Below are positions 13,953 through 24,625 of a stretch of DNA of 64,000 nucleotides, one piece after another. The notes under the pieces are model-generated. The model did no database searches, had not been told where the DNA came from, and saw nothing but the letters and a program-made list of their open reading frames with translations. A program made the position numbers and the translations under genes. Source of the stretch: Agrobacterium larrymoorei (GTDB lineage Bacteria; Pseudomonadota; Alphaproteobacteria; Rhizobiales; Rhizobiaceae); NCBI RefSeq assembly GCF_005145045.1, contig NZ_CP039691.1, forward strand, positions 1,314,001-1,378,000, in the 5' to 3' direction. Position 1 is the first letter of the stretch, and every line of letters begins with the position of its first letter.

Positions 13953-14702
13953 ATGAACGAATACTCATTCTCCATCCTGTTTATCATCATCGTCACCTTC
14001 TTCGGCGCAGGTATCGTGAAGGGCGTGACCGGCATGGGCTTACCGACGGTCGCAATGGGTGTGTTGGGTGGGCTCCTGTCACCGCTTGCTGCGGCGTCCC
14101 TTCTAATCATCCCGTCCACCGTTACCAATCTATGGCAATTACTGGCCGGTCCGAACTTTATCGGCATCCTGCGTCGTTTGTGGACTATGATTGCAGGTGT
14201 TTTCATCGGCACGATGTTCAGCGCCTCGATGCTCACGAGCGGCGATACGGCGCTAGTTAGTTTCGCCCTGGGAGCGACGCTCTGCCTTTACGCGATCTAT
14301 ACACTGCTGGCGAAGCCCTTTCGTGTAGAGCCGAAACATGAGCGCTGGCTTTCGCCACTGGTGGGACTGGTAACGGGGCTTATCGCCGGTGCTACGGGCG
14401 TCTTCGTTATTCCGGCTGTACCCTATCTGCAGTCGCTAGATTTGGAAAAGGATGATCTGGTGCAGGCCCTTGGCCTGTCCTTTACCATCTCGACGCTCGC
14501 CCTCGCCATGGGGCTCACGACCAACGGTGCATTTCATTTTGAAGGCGCATGGCTGTCCGCTCTCGCCGTCATTCCGGCGCTGATCGGCATGTGGGCGGGG
14601 CAGTATGTGAGGAGAGCGGTCAGTCCGGCCACGTTCAAACGCAGCTTTCTGCTTGCGCTCGCAGCCCTCGGCGCGGAGATGATGTTGCGGGGCGTATGGT
14701 AG
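13953..14702 (+). CDS. TauE/SafE-family sulfite/anion permease
   Basis: A very hydrophobic 249-aa inner-membrane protein with about seven or eight helices in two similar halves. GIVKGVTGMGLPTVAMGVLG in the first half is matched by PLVGLVTGLIAGATGVFVIP in the second, the family hallmark. Members export sulfite, sulfoacetate or related organosulfur anions, or take up anions; the substrate here is unknown. It is divergent from, and probably controlled by, the LysR gene at 12947. A shared hairpin terminator separates it from the convergent small gene at 14755. Confidence 0.88.
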   Translation: MNEYSFSILFIIIVTFFGAGIVKGVTGMGLPTVAMGVLGGLLSPLAAASLLIIPSTVTNLWQLLAGPNFIGILRRLWTMIAGVFIGTMFSASMLTSGDTALVSFALGATLCLYAIYTLLAKPFRVEPKHERWLSPLVGLVTGLIAGATGVFVIPAVPYLQSLDLEKDDLVQALGLSFTISTLALAMGLTTNGAFHFEGAWLSALAVIPALIGMWAGQYVRRAVSPATFKRSFLLALAALGAEMMLRGVW

Positions 14703-14725
14703 GCCGATAGCCCTAAAGAGGAAAT

Positions 14726-14747
14726 GGCGCGCGGTATTCCGCGCGCC
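14726..14747. terminator. Shared hairpin terminator
   Basis: A 9-bp perfect stem (14726-14734 with 14739-14747) and 4-nt loop lie between two convergent genes. The minus-strand tail is T-rich (atttcctcttt), so it best fits the gene at 14755; the plus side has no T-run. Confidence 0.65.
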
Positions 14748-14754
14748 CCACATA

Positions 14755-15048
14755 TCACGCGAACCGGATGATCGCGACTTCGCCTTCGAGTGCGCCCTGA
14801 TAGGCGGAGGCGTGGGGTTCTTCGTCGGGGATTTCGGTGATCATGCCGATCTGGTCGAGGTCGGCCTCAAGGAAGCCTTCTTCGGAAAGCGCGTTGAGAG
14901 CCTCGCGAACGGCGGTGTCGTCGTCCGGGGCCTGGAGGATGACGTGGATGTCGATGCCGTCTTCGCCTTCGCGCTCATAGGCCTTGCCGATGATGACGAA
15001 GACCATTGCCTCGTCGCGTCCATTGTCGTTGTCGGGTTCTGTGATCAT
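14755..15048 (-). CDS. Small acidic conserved hypothetical protein
   Basis: A 97-aa, strongly acidic protein starting MITEPDNDNGRDEAMVFVII. I recognise no named domain. It alternates predicted strands and helices (FVIIGKAYE, IHVILQAPDDDTAVREALNA, GFLEADLDQIGMI), suggesting a small alpha/beta cytoplasmic fold. Codon use resembles chromosomal genes, and a terminator follows, so it is likely real. It stands alone between the permease and the str operon leader. Function unknown. Confidence 0.7.
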   Translation of the reverse strand: MITEPDNDNGRDEAMVFVIIGKAYEREGEDGIDIHVILQAPDDDTAVREALNALSEEGFLEADLDQIGMITEIPDEEPHASAYQGALEGEVAIIRFA

Positions 15049-15314
15049 GACGCGATTCCTTTATGTCGTGGTGGAGAGTAGGGCGCTTCATTGATCTAAC
15101 GCTTCTGCCCGCCACGTGTTGCATCCGTGAAGCCCCGAGAGTGGTCTGTCGCCGGATGCCTTCGAGGGAATCAATAGACGGCTTTTATGAAAAGCCAAAG
15201 GCCGGAAAGACAAAAACAATGGAGAGGGTAGGGGCTTTATGGTAAAAGCCTTTCAAAATCCTGTACCGCAAGGTTCAAGCGCCTGCCGCCCGGGTACAAA
15301 ATGCGGATTCACCC

Positions 15315-15343
15315 TTGACGAAAGCGGGCTAAAACAGTAGTAC
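15315..15343 (+). promoter_or_regulatory. Candidate str operon promoter
   Basis: TTGACG (15315-15320) is followed 17 bp later by TAGTAC (15338-15343), near the rhizobial sigma-70 pattern. It would give an rpsL leader of about 260 nt. This is a hand match only. Confidence 0.4.
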
Positions 15344-15456
15344 GCCCGCCATCGGAGCCGATGTGAAGTCTGGCCATCTGGGACGACTCGTTCCGGAGTT
15401 CACTTCAAACAGGGGTCCAAAACACGTACGAGACACGAATGTTGCACGCACGACGT

Positions 15457-15572
15457 ATGAATTTACGTCCTCTGCATTGAGTGGTCCATCCGTGAAAACC
15501 GGATCGGGCCACGTTTTGCGCATGAGGCTATGCGTGCATCGTTGCCGGAAACGGTATAACCGCCACTCGTAA
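15457..15572 (+). promoter_or_regulatory. Structured leader of rpsL with two tiny ORFs
   Basis: This part of the 560-bp gap before rpsL is strongly organised. A 7-codon ORF (15457-15480, MNLRPLH) stops exactly where a 12-bp, one-bulge hairpin begins (15481-15512). A second 16-codon, Arg-rich ORF (15522-15572, MRLCVHRCRKRYNRHS) follows. Its TAA lies in the loop of a 7-bp hairpin (15562-15580) just before the rpsL ribosome site. Neither tiny ORF has a good ribosome site, so translation is unproven. Confidence 0.35.
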
Positions 15573-15608
15573 AGAGTGGCTAAAGTAGTTTTTGCAAGGG
15601 ATGGTTAT

Positions 15609-15980
15609 ATGCCTACCGTAAACCAGCTGATCCGTAAGCCACGTCAGGCACAGGTTAAGCGTAACAAGGTTCCTGCTCTGCAGGAAAACCCACAGAAGCG
15701 CGGCGTTTGCACGCGCGTTTACACGACGACCCCTAAGAAGCCTAACTCGGCTCTTCGTAAGGTTGCCAAGATCCGCCTGACCAACGGCTTCGAAGTCATC
15801 GGCTACATTCCTGGTGAAGGTCACAACCTTCAGGAACACTCTGTCGTCATGATCCGCGGCGGCCGCGTAAAGGACTTGCCGGGCGTTCGTTACCACATCA
15901 TCCGTGGTGTTCTCGATACGCAGGGCGTCAAGAACCGTAAGCAGCGTCGTTCGAAGTACGGTGCAAAGCGTCCGAAGTAA
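15609..15980 (+). CDS. rpsL: 30S ribosomal protein S12
   Basis: A 123-aa decoding-centre protein. [12 protein letters not shown] and [12 protein letters not shown] carry the lysines (K43 and K88 in E. coli numbering) that are wild type for streptomycin sensitivity. The start is set at MPTVNQL, with aaggg eight bases upstream; the GTG 33 bases earlier in frame is rejected because it adds residues absent from the family. First gene of the str operon. Confidence 0.98.
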
Positions 15981-16047
15981 TTTCGGGTTTAACAAATTCC
16001 GGCGCTGCGCGAGGTTCTCCGCGTGGTAAAGCGTCATTCAAAGTTGA

Positions 16048-16530
<483 letters not shown>

Positions 16531-16557
16531 TCTAACCGATCCGAAAGGCAGTCCGTT

Positions 16558-18657
16558 ATGGCTCGCGAATATAAAATCGAAGACTACCGCAATTTCGGTA
16601 TCATGGCGCATATCGACGCCGGCAAGACGACCACCACCGAGCGTATTCTCTACTACACCGGTAAGTCGCACAAGATCGGCGAAGTTCACGATGGCGCAGC
16701 CACCATGGACTGGATGGAACAGGAGCAGGAGCGTGGCATCACGATCACCTCCGCTGCTACCACGACCTTCTGGAAGGGTCGCGATGGCAAAATGCGCCGT
16801 TTCAACATCATCGACACCCCCGGCCACGTTGACTTCACGATTGAAGTCGAGCGTTCGCTGCGCGTTCTCGACGGTGCTATCGCACTTCTCGACGCCAACG
16901 CCGGTGTTGAGCCGCAGACGGAAACCGTCTGGCGTCAGGCAGAGAAGTACAACGTTCCGCGTATGATCTTCTGCAACAAGATGGACAAGACCGGTGCTGA
17001 CTTCTACCGCTCGGTAGAAATGATCAAGACCCGTCTCGGCGCCACCGCTGTCGTCATGCAGCTGCCAATCGGTGCGGAAACAGAGTTCAAGGGCGTTATC
17101 GACCTGATCGAGATGAATGCACTCATCTGGCGCGACGAATCGCTCGGCGCTCAGTGGGACGTCGTCGAAATTCCGGAAGACATGAAGGCCAAGGCTGACG
17201 AATATCGCGAAAAGCTGATCGAGACCGTTGTCGAGATCGACGAAGAAGCGATGGAAGCCTACCTGAACGGCGACATGCCGGACAACGACAAGATCCGCGA
17301 ACTCGTTCGTCGCGGCACCATCGACGTGAAGTTCCACCCGATGTTCTGCGGTACCGCGTTCAAGAACAAGGGCGTTCAGCCTCTTCTCGACGCCGTTGTC
17401 GATTACCTGCCTTCTCCGCTGGACATTCCTGCGATCAAGGGCATCGACTTCAAGACGGAAGCCGAAATCGAGCGTCACGCTGACGACGCCGAGCCGCTTT
17501 CCATGCTCGCGTTCAAGATCATGAACGACCCCTTCGTCGGTTCGCTCACCTTCGCACGCATCTACTCGGGCAAGCTCGAAAAGGGTACCTCTGTCATCAA
17601 CACGGTCAAGGACAAGCGTGAGCGCGTCGGTCGTATGTTGCAGATGCACTCCAACTCGCGTGAAGACATCGAAGAAGCCTTCGCTGGCGACATCGTTGCT
17701 CTGGCTGGCCTCAAGGAGACGACAACGGGTGATACGCTCTGCGATCCTCTGAAGCCGGTTATCCTCGAGCGCATGGAATTCCCTGAGCCGGTTATCCAGA
17801 TCGCTATCGAGCCGAAGACCAAGGGCGACCAGGAAAAGATGGGCCTTGCGCTCAACCGTCTGGCAGCTGAAGATCCTTCGTTCCGCGTCAAGACGGATGA
17901 AGAATCCGGTCAGACGATCATCGCTGGCATGGGCGAACTTCACCTCGACATTCTCGTTGACCGTATGCGTCGCGAGTTCAAGGTTGAAGCAACCGTCGGT
18001 GCTCCGCAGGTTGCTTACCGCGAAACGATCACCAAGTCGCACGAAGAAGACTACACGCACAAGAAGCAGTCCGGTGGTACCGGTCAGTTCGCGCGCGTCA
18101 AGATCCTCTTCGAACCGAACCCAGAAGGCGAAGACTTCAAGTTCGAGTCCAAGATCGTCGGTGGTGCTGTTCCGAAGGAATACATCCCGGGCGTTCAGAA
18201 GGGTATCGAAAGCGTTCTGTCTTCCGGTCCTCTGGCTGGCTTCCCGATGCTCGGCGTCAAGGCTACCCTGTTCGATGGCGCATACCACGACGTCGACTCC
18301 TCGGTACTGGCGTTCGAAATCGCATCGCGTGCCTGCTTCCGTGAAGCAGCGAAGAAGGCTGGTGCACAGCTTCTCGAGCCGATGATGAAGGTCGAAGTCG
18401 TAACCCCTGAAGATTACGTCGGTGACGTGATCGGCGATCTGAACTCGCGTCGCGGTCAGATCCAGGGTCAGGAATCGCGCGGTATTACGATCGTAATCAG
18501 CGCACACGTTCCGCTCGCGAACATGTTCAAGTATGTCGATAACCTGCGCTCCATGTCTCAGGGCCGTGCACAGTACTCGATGACTTTCGATCATTACGCA
18601 CCGGTTCCGAGCAACGTTGCTGCGGACATCCAGGCAAAGTACTCCGGTCAGAAGTGA
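16558..18657 (+). CDS. fusA: Elongation factor G
   Basis: A 699-aa translocase GTPase that moves tRNA and mRNA after peptide bond formation and, with RRF, recycles ribosomes. The P-loop AHIDAGKTT is near residues 17-25, followed by [10 protein letters not shown] (switch I), DTPGHVDFT (G3) and NKMDKTGAD (G4). Domains II to V follow, with the domain [13 protein letters not shown] segment. Length is normal. The large ORF on the opposite strand (15928-18594) is a shadow. Confidence 0.99.
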   Translation: MAREYKIEDYRNFGIMAHIDAGKTTTTERILYYTGKSHKIGEVHDGAATMDWMEQEQERGITITSAATTTFWKGRDGKMRRFNIIDTPGHVDFTIEVERSLRVLDGAIALLDANAGVEPQTETVWRQAEKYNVPRMIFCNKMDKTGADFYRSVEMIKTRLGATAVVMQLPIGAETEFKGVIDLIEMNALIWRDESLGAQWDVVEIPEDMKAKADEYREKLIETVVEIDEEAMEAYLNGDMPDNDKIRELVRRGTIDVKFHPMFCGTAFKNKGVQPLLDAVVDYLPSPLDIPAIKGIDFKTEAEIERHADDAEPLSMLAFKIMNDPFVGSLTFARIYSGKLEKGTSVINTVKDKRERVGRMLQMHSNSREDIEEAFAGDIVALAGLKETTTGDTLCDPLKPVILERMEFPEPVIQIAIEPKTKGDQEKMGLALNRLAAEDPSFRVKTDEESGQTIIAGMGELHLDILVDRMRREFKVEATVGAPQVAYRETITKSHEEDYTHKKQSGGTGQFARVKILFEPNPEGEDFKFESKIVGGAVPKEYIPGVQKGIESVLSSGPLAGFPMLGVKATLFDGAYHDVDSSVLAFEIASRACFREAAKKAGAQLLEPMMKVEVVTPEDYVGDVIGDLNSRRGQIQGQESRGITIVISAHVPLANMFKYVDNLRSMSQGRAQYSMTFDHYAPVPSNVAADIQAKYSGQK

Positions 18658-18723
18658 TCGGGGTACGCCCCAAACGAGATTTAAAGTTTATTCCCGCTTA
18701 GGGACCAGAATGGAGAGCCACTA

Positions 18724-19899
18724 ATGGCAAAGAGCAAGTTTGAGCGCAATAAGCCGCACGTCAACATCGGCACGATCGGTCACGTTGACCACGGCAAGAC
18801 GTCGTTGACTGCAGCGATCACGAAGTTCTTCGGCGAGTTCAAGGCGTATGACCAAATCGACGCCGCTCCTGAAGAAAAGGCTCGTGGTATCACGATTTCG
18901 ACGGCCCACGTTGAGTATGAGACGCCGAACCGTCACTATGCGCACGTTGACTGCCCCGGCCACGCCGACTACGTGAAGAACATGATCACCGGTGCTGCCC
19001 AGATGGACGGCGCGATCCTGGTTTGCTCGGCTGCTGACGGCCCAATGCCGCAGACCCGCGAGCACATCCTGCTTGCCCGTCAGGTTGGCGTTCCGGCTCT
19101 GGTCGTGTTCCTCAACAAGGTCGACCAGGTTGACGACGCAGAACTTCTCGAGCTCGTCGAACTCGAAGTTCGCGAACTTCTGTCGTCCTACGACTTCCCG
19201 GGCGATGACGTTCCTGTCGTCAAGGGTTCTGCACTTGCAGCTCTGGAAGACAGCAACAAGACGATCGGTGAAGACGCAATCCGCGAGCTGATGGCTCAGG
19301 TTGACGCCTACATCCCGACGCCTGAGCGTCCGATCGACCAGCCGTTCCTGATGCCGATCGAAGACGTGTTCTCGATCTCCGGTCGTGGTACGGTTGTGAC
19401 CGGTCGCGTTGAGCGCGGTATCGTCAAGGTCGGTGAAGAAGTCGAAATCGTCGGCATCAAGCCAACATCGAAGACGACCGTTACCGGCGTTGAAATGTTC
19501 CGCAAGCTGCTCGATCAGGGCCAGGCTGGCGACAACATCGGTGCACTGGTTCGCGGTGTTAACCGTGACGGCGTCGAGCGTGGTCAGATCCTGTGCAAGC
19601 CAGGTTCTGTCAAGCCGCACAAGAAGTTCAAGGCAGAAGCCTACATCCTGACGAAGGAAGAAGGCGGCCGTCATACGCCGTTCTTCACGAACTACCGTCC
19701 GCAGTTCTACTTCCGTACGACGGACGTGACCGGTATCGTGACGCTCCCTGAAGGCACGGAAATGGTTATGCCTGGCGACAACGTCACGGTTGACGTCGAG
19801 CTGATCGTTCCGATCGCGATGGAAGAAAAGCTGCGCTTCGCTATCCGCGAAGGCGGCCGTACCGTCGGCGCTGGCATCGTTGCCTCGATCGTCGAGTAA
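18724..19899 (+). CDS. tuf: Elongation factor Tu
   Basis: A 391-aa GTPase that carries aminoacyl-tRNA to the ribosomal A site. GHVDHGKT (P-loop), [12 protein letters not shown] (switch I), [12 protein letters not shown] (G3) and NKVDQVDD (G4) are intact, as is the C-terminal domain ending [10 protein letters not shown]. The ribosome site ggag lies 8-11 bases upstream. Last gene of the str operon. Many alphaproteobacteria have two nearly identical tuf copies; only one is in this window. Confidence 0.98.
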   Translation: MAKSKFERNKPHVNIGTIGHVDHGKTSLTAAITKFFGEFKAYDQIDAAPEEKARGITISTAHVEYETPNRHYAHVDCPGHADYVKNMITGAAQMDGAILVCSAADGPMPQTREHILLARQVGVPALVVFLNKVDQVDDAELLELVELEVRELLSSYDFPGDDVPVVKGSALAALEDSNKTIGEDAIRELMAQVDAYIPTPERPIDQPFLMPIEDVFSISGRGTVVTGRVERGIVKVGEEVEIVGIKPTSKTTVTGVEMFRKLLDQGQAGDNIGALVRGVNRDGVERGQILCKPGSVKPHKKFKAEAYILTKEEGGRHTPFFTNYRPQFYFRTTDVTGIVTLPEGTEMVMPGDNVTVDVELIVPIAMEEKLRFAIREGGRTVGAGIVASIVE

Positions 19900-19921
19900 T
19901 CTCGAACGACTGTAATTCTGG

Positions 19922-19958
19922 CCGGCGGCGGTGCGAAAACACCGCCGCCGGACTTTTG
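19922..19958 (+). terminator. Terminator after tuf
   Basis: A 12-bp perfect GC-rich stem (19922-19933 with 19940-19951) with a 6-nt loop is followed by acttttgat. It ends the str operon and separates it from the S10 genes. Confidence 0.85.
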
Positions 19959-20210
19959 ATAAAAAAGCTTATCGGCGCTGCACTTTTAGTGCTTGAAAAT
20001 TTCGGTGAAAGCGCGTAAACGCGCACTCACATTCACCAATGGAGTCGCAAGCGATTGCGGATTCGGGTGATTTAGCAATACAGACTAACGAAATGATTGG
20101 GGTGCGATCACGCATTCCTCTCGATTTTTGAAAATCTGCGGCGCCACGATCAACTAGGTTCATGTATTTCCGCGTGCGGAAATCAATAATAAAGAACAAG
20201 GACAAGACGA
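19959..20210 (+). promoter_or_regulatory. Upstream region of the S10 gene cluster
   Basis: A 250-bp non-coding stretch that must hold the rpsJ promoter. The clearest feature is an 8-bp inverted repeat ATTTCCGC-GT-GCGGAAAT (20166-20183), 28 bases before the rpsJ ATG. No convincing sigma-70 pair could be picked by eye. The repeat could be an operator or a leader RNA hairpin. Confidence 0.4.
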
Positions 20211-20519
20211 ATGAACGGCCAGAATATCCGTATCCGCCTCAAGGCGTTTGACCACCGGATCCTCGATGCCTCTACCCGTGAAATCGTGTCGACCGCCAAG
20301 CGCACCGGCGCCAGCGTTCGCGGCCCGGTTCCGCTGCCTACCCGCATTGAAAAATTCACTGTTAACCGTTCTCCCCACGTGGACAAGAAGAGCCGTGAGC
20401 AGTTCGAAATGCGGACGCACAAGCGTCTTCTCGACATCGTTGACCCCACCCCGCAGACCGTAGACGCGCTGATGAAGCTCGATCTCGCTGCTGGCGTTGA
20501 CGTGGAAATCAAGCTCTAA
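20211..20519 (+). CDS. rpsJ: 30S ribosomal protein S10 (NusE)
   Basis: A 102-aa protein of the 30S head that also pairs with NusB in rRNA antitermination. [19 protein letters not shown] and the loop region [20 protein letters not shown] are canonical. It is the first gene of the S10 cluster. A 205-nt structured gap separates it from rplC, which is longer than usual inside this operon. Confidence 0.98.
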
Positions 20520-20724
20520 GACCTCGGCCCGACCTTGCGAAAGTAAGGGCTGATGTAACAAGGCCGGAACTCACCTCTGGGTGAGGGCCATAACAAGGAA
20601 GGTACGTGGAGTAATCCAACGTCTTCCAATCCGGAGACCGGAAACATCGTGAGATGTCGAAGGGAACTCCTTAACAAAGGCCGATAAGGGTTTTCCCTTC
20701 AAGGCTCGCAAGAGGATTGAACCA
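20520..20724 (+). promoter_or_regulatory. Structured gap between rpsJ and rplC
   Basis: A 205-nt non-coding stretch with at least three short perfect hairpins: 20571-20586 (ctcacc/ggtgag), 20644-20657 (acatc/gatgt) and 20688-20701 (aaggg/ccctt). It looks like an RNA leader, possibly for ribosomal protein feedback. I do not recognise a described family. Confidence 0.4.
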
Positions 20725-21366
20725 ATGCGTTCAGGTGTGATTGCACAAAAACTGGGTATGACCCGCGTCTACAACGACGCCGGGGAACATATTCCGGTAA
20801 CAGTATTGCGTATGGATAACGTACAAGTCGTTGCCCAGCGCACGGAAGACAAGAATGGCTACATCGCAGTTCAGCTCGGTGCCGGCCAGTCCAAGGTCAA
20901 GAACACGACAAAGGCGCTCCGCGGCCATTTCGCTGCTGCCAATGTCGAGCCGAAAGCAAAGCTCGTCGAATTCCGGGTCTCCGCTGAGAACCTGATCGAC
21001 GTCGGTGCAACACTGACCGCAAATCATTTTCAAGCCGGCCAGCTGGTCGACGTCACTGGAACCACGATCGGTAAGGGTTTTGCCGGTGCAATGAAGCGTC
21101 ACAACTTCGGTGGTGGCCGCGCTTCGCACGGTAACTCCATCTCGCACCGTGCACATGGTTCGACTGGTTCGAACCAGGATCCGGGCAAGGTCTGGAAGGG
21201 CAAGCGCATGGCTGGTCATATGGGCCAGACGCGCGTCACGACCCAGAATCTGGAGGTCGTCTCGACCGATGAGGATCGCGGTTTGATCCTCGTGAAGGGC
21301 GCCGTTCCCGGTTCCAAGGGTTCCTGGATCATCGTCCGCGATGCCGTTAAGTCGGCTGCGAAGTAA
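20725..21366 (+). CDS. rplC: 50S ribosomal protein L3
   Basis: A 213-aa early-assembly protein reaching the peptidyl transferase centre. [18 protein letters not shown] and the loop [20 protein letters not shown], which holds the glutamine methylated by PrmB in other bacteria, are present. Ribosome site agagg about 10 bases upstream. Start of the tightly packed rplC-to-rpsQ run. Confidence 0.98.
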   Translation: MRSGVIAQKLGMTRVYNDAGEHIPVTVLRMDNVQVVAQRTEDKNGYIAVQLGAGQSKVKNTTKALRGHFAAANVEPKAKLVEFRVSAENLIDVGATLTANHFQAGQLVDVTGTTIGKGFAGAMKRHNFGGGRASHGNSISHRAHGSTGSNQDPGKVWKGKRMAGHMGQTRVTTQNLEVVSTDEDRGLILVKGAVPGSKGSWIIVRDAVKSAAK

Positions 21367-21378
21367 GGGAGCCTTATC

Positions 21379-21999
21379 ATGGAATTGAACGTCAAGACCC
21401 TCGAGGGAAAAGACGCCGGCAAGGTAGCCCTGTCGGACGAAATTTTCGGCCTCGATCCACGCCAGGACATTCTGGCCCGCGTCGTTCGCTGGCAGCTTGC
21501 TAAGAAGCAGCAGGGAACGCACAAGTCCAAGAACCGTTCGGAAGTTTCCCGCACGGGTGCCAAGATGTACAAGCAGAAGGGTACGGGCCGCGCTCGTCAC
21601 CATTCGGCTCGCGCACCGCAGTTCCGCGGCGGCGGCAAGGCCCACGGCCCAGTCGTTCGCAGCCACGCACATGATCTTCCCAAGAAGGTTCGCGCGCTCG
21701 GCCTGCGTCTCGCCCTGTCTGCAAAGGCAAAGGCTGAAGAACTGATCATCGTCGATCAGCTCATCGCATCGGACGCAAAGACCAAGGCTCTGCTGGGCAA
21801 CTTCGCTTCGCTCGGCCTGACCAACGCTCTCGTAATCGGCGGCGCTGAACTTGATGGCAACTTCAAGCTCGCAGCTCAGAACATCCCGAACGTGGACGTT
21901 CTGCCGGTTCAGGGCATCAACGTTTACGACATCCTGCGTCGTGGCAAGCTGGTGCTTTCCAAGGCTGCAGTTGAAGCCCTCGAGGAGCGGTTCAAATGA
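21379..21999 (+). CDS. rplD: 50S ribosomal protein L4
   Basis: A 206-aa protein with the long extended loop ([20 protein letters not shown]) that lines the exit tunnel. In E. coli L4 also represses the S10 operon; no E. coli-type leader is recognised here. Its stop overlaps the rplW start by 4 bp, so the two are translationally coupled. Confidence 0.98.
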   Translation: MELNVKTLEGKDAGKVALSDEIFGLDPRQDILARVVRWQLAKKQQGTHKSKNRSEVSRTGAKMYKQKGTGRARHHSARAPQFRGGGKAHGPVVRSHAHDLPKKVRALGLRLALSAKAKAEELIIVDQLIASDAKTKALLGNFASLGLTNALVIGGAELDGNFKLAAQNIPNVDVLPVQGINVYDILRRGKLVLSKAAVEALEERFK

Positions 22000-22289
22000 C
22001 GGATCTTCGCCACTACGATGTGATCGTATCTCCTTCGATCACCGAAAAGTCGACGCTGGTCTCCGAACAGAACCAGGTCGTATTCAACGTCGCCAAGGAT
22101 GCTTCCAAGCCTGAAATCAAGGCTGCCGTGGAAGCTCTCTTCGGCGTCAAGGTCACGGGTGTGAACACGCTTATCCGCAAGGGTAAGACGCGCCGTTTCC
22201 GTGGATTCGCTGGCAAGCAGAAGGACGTCAAGAAGGCGATCGTCACACTTGCTGAAGGTCAATCCATCGACGTGTCCACCGGACTCTAA
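21996..22289 (+). CDS. rplW: 50S ribosomal protein L23
   Basis: A 97-aa protein at the tunnel exit, docking site for trigger factor and the signal recognition particle. [20 protein letters not shown] and the [16 protein letters not shown] loop are typical. ATGA overlap with rplD. Confidence 0.98.
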   Translation: MTDLRHYDVIVSPSITEKSTLVSEQNQVVFNVAKDASKPEIKAAVEALFGVKVTGVNTLIRKGKTRRFRGFAGKQKDVKKAIVTLAEGQSIDVSTGL

Positions 22290-22333
22290 AGGTTAGGCCC
22301 AAGCGGGCAAAGACCCAAAAGGGAACAAATACA

Positions 22334-23170
22334 ATGGCATTGAAAAGTTTCAATCCGACCACACCTAGCCAGCGCCAGCTGGTTATTGTGGACCGCGCTT
22401 CGCTCTACAAGGGCAAGCCGGTAAAGGCTCTTACCCAGGGCCTCTCTTCGAAGGGTGGCCGTAACAACCAGGGCCGGATCACCGTTCGTTTCCAGGGCGG
22501 CGGTCACAAGCGGACCTACCGTCTGGTAGACTTCAAGCGTCGCAAGTTCGACGTTGAAGGTACGGTTGAACGTCTGGAATATGACCCTAACCGCACCGCA
22601 TTCATCGCGCTCGTGACATACACGGACGGCGAACAGGCTTACATTCTCGCGCCACAGCGTCTCGCTGCCGGTGACAAGGTGATCGCCTCCGACAAGGCAG
22701 TGGACGTGAAGCCAGGCAACACCATGCCGCTTCAGTACATTCCGGTCGGCTCGATCATCCATAACGTCGAGATGAAGCCGGGCAAGGGCGGTCAGATCGC
22801 TCGCTCCGCCGGTACCTATGCACAGCTCGTTGGCCGCGATGCCGGCATGGCGATCCTGCGTCTCAACTCCGGTGAACAGCGTCTGGTGCACGGCTCCTGC
22901 CTCGCATCCATCGGTGCTGTTTCCAACGCAGACCACGGCAACATCAACGACGGCAAGGCCGGTCGTTCGCGCTGGCGCGGCAAGCGTCCGCATGTTCGCG
23001 GCGTTGTTATGAACCCGGTCGACCACCCACATGGTGGTGGTGAAGGTCGCACGTCCGGTGGTCGTCACCCAGTGACGCCATGGGGCAAGCCCACAAAGGG
23101 CAAGCGCACCCGCTCGAACAAGTCGACCGACAAGTTCATCATGCGTTCGCGCCATCAGCGCAAGAAGTAA
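22334..23170 (+). CDS. rplB: 50S ribosomal protein L2
   Basis: A 278-aa, highly conserved primary 23S rRNA binder needed for subunit joining and peptidyl transfer. The C-terminal [20 protein letters not shown] segment holds the histidine tied to activity. GTG-started rpsS follows after 15 bp. Confidence 0.98.
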   Translation: MALKSFNPTTPSQRQLVIVDRASLYKGKPVKALTQGLSSKGGRNNQGRITVRFQGGGHKRTYRLVDFKRRKFDVEGTVERLEYDPNRTAFIALVTYTDGEQAYILAPQRLAAGDKVIASDKAVDVKPGNTMPLQYIPVGSIIHNVEMKPGKGGQIARSAGTYAQLVGRDAGMAILRLNSGEQRLVHGSCLASIGAVSNADHGNINDGKAGRSRWRGKRPHVRGVVMNPVDHPHGGGEGRTSGGRHPVTPWGKPTKGKRTRSNKSTDKFIMRSRHQRKK

Positions 23171-23185
23171 GAGAGGAAGTCTCAA

Positions 23186-23464
23186 GTGGCTCGTTCAGTA
23201 TGGAAAGGTCCGTTTGTTGACGGTTATCTTCTCGCTAAGGCTGAGAAGGTACGCGCTGGCGGAAGAAGTGAAGTAATCAAGATCTGGAGCCGTCGCTCCA
23301 CGATCCTGCCGCAGTTCGTAGGTCTGACCTTCGGCGTTTACAACGGCAGCAAGCATGTGCCCGTCTCTGTCAACGAAGACATGGTCGGTCACAAGTTCGG
23401 TGAATTCTCTCCGACCCGGACCTATTACGGTCATGGCGCGGACAAGAAGGCAAAGAGGAAGTAA
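23186..23464 (+). CDS. rpsS: 30S ribosomal protein S19
   Basis: A 92-aa 30S head protein that pairs with S13 near the A-site tRNA. It uses a GTG start with gaggaag upstream. [12 protein letters not shown], the [16 protein letters not shown] core and the [16 protein letters not shown] loop are canonical. Confidence 0.98.
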   Translation: MARSVWKGPFVDGYLLAKAEKVRAGGRSEVIKIWSRRSTILPQFVGLTFGVYNGSKHVPVSVNEDMVGHKFGEFSPTRTYYGHGADKKAKRK

Positions 23465-23466
23465 TC

Positions 23467-23856
23467 ATGGCGAAGGCTAAGACCGAACGCCGGCTGAAGG
23501 ACAATGAGGCTCAGGCCATTGCCCGTACGCTCCGCGTCAGCCCCCAGAAACTGAACCTGGTTGCCGCTCTTATCCGTGGCAAGAAGGTTGATCGCGCTCT
23601 CGCCGAGCTCGAGTTCTCGCGCAAGCGTATCGCTTCCACCGTCAAGAAGACGCTGGAATCGGCTATCGCAAACGCTGAAAACAACCATGACCTCGACGTC
23701 GACGCTCTCGTCGTCGCCGAGGCCTATGTTGGCAAGTCCATCACCATGAAGCGTTTCCATGCTCGTGGTCGTGGCCGTGCATCGCGCATCGAAAAGCCGT
23801 TCTCTCACCTCACGATCGTTGTTCGTGAAGTCGAGGAAAAAGGGGAGGCCGCATAA
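23467..23856 (+). CDS. rplV: 50S ribosomal protein L22
   Basis: A 129-aa protein whose long beta-hairpin ([20 protein letters not shown]) lines the exit tunnel beside L4 and affects macrolide sensitivity. It starts 2 bp after rpsS and shares one base with rpsC (TAATG), so it is tightly coupled. Confidence 0.98.
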   Translation: MAKAKTERRLKDNEAQAIARTLRVSPQKLNLVAALIRGKKVDRALAELEFSRKRIASTVKKTLESAIANAENNHDLDVDALVVAEAYVGKSITMKRFHARGRGRASRIEKPFSHLTIVVREVEEKGEAA

Positions 23857-24587
23857 TGGGTCAGAAAATCAATCCAATCGGCTTCCGCCTCGGCATCAAC
23901 CGTACGTGGGACAGCCGCTGGTATGCAGACACCAACGAATACGGCAACCTGCTGCATGAAGACCTTGCTATCCGCGCCTACCTCGTGAAGGAACTGAAGC
24001 AGGCCGGTATTGCGAAGGTCGTTATCGAGCGCCCGCACAAGAAGTGCCGCGTGACTATCCATTCCGCTCGTCCGGGCCTCATCATCGGCAAGAAGGGCGC
24101 TGACATCGAGAAGCTTCGCAAGAAGATCTCCGAGATGACCAGCTCCGAAACGCACCTCAACATCGTTGAAGTGCGCAAGCCGGAAGTCGACGCAACGCTC
24201 GTTGCCCAGTCGATTGCCCAGCAGCTGGAACGCCGCGTGGCTTTCCGTCGCGCCATGAAGCGCGCCGTACAGTCCGCTCTGCGCCTCGGCGCAGAAGGCA
24301 TCAAGATCACCTGCGCAGGCCGTCTCGGCGGCGCGGAAATCGCTCGTACCGAATGGTACCGCGAAGGCCGCGTTCCGCTTCACACGCTGCGTGCCGACAT
24401 CGACTACGGTACGGCTGAAGCCGAAACCGCTTTCGGTATTTGCGGCATCAAGGTCTGGATCTTCAAGGGCGAAATCCTTGAACACGATCCGATGGCTTCC
24501 GAGCGTCGTACGCTCGAAAACGATGCTCAGGGTCCTGCAAGCCGTGAGCGTGGCGATCGTGGCGATCGCCGTCGTGAAAACGCTTGA
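23856..24587 (+). CDS. rpsC: 30S ribosomal protein S3
   Basis: A 243-aa protein at the mRNA entry channel. It has the type-II KH domain motif [14 protein letters not shown] near residues 65-80 and the C-terminal domain [20 protein letters not shown]. The tail is rich in Arg and Asp ([15 protein letters not shown]), as is common in rhizobia. One-base overlap with rplV. Confidence 0.98.
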   Translation: MGQKINPIGFRLGINRTWDSRWYADTNEYGNLLHEDLAIRAYLVKELKQAGIAKVVIERPHKKCRVTIHSARPGLIIGKKGADIEKLRKKISEMTSSETHLNIVEVRKPEVDATLVAQSIAQQLERRVAFRRAMKRAVQSALRLGAEGIKITCAGRLGGAEIARTEWYREGRVPLHTLRADIDYGTAEAETAFGICGIKVWIFKGEILEHDPMASERRTLENDAQGPASRERGDRGDRRRENA

Positions 24588-24625
24588 TTGACGCTGGCGA
24601 AAGATAAGCTCGGAGAAGTAATAAA

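Noticed and set aside
15576..15608. GTG start extending S12 by 11 residues
   Set aside because: S12 begins MPTVNQL in the family, and the ribosome site is correctly spaced for 15609.
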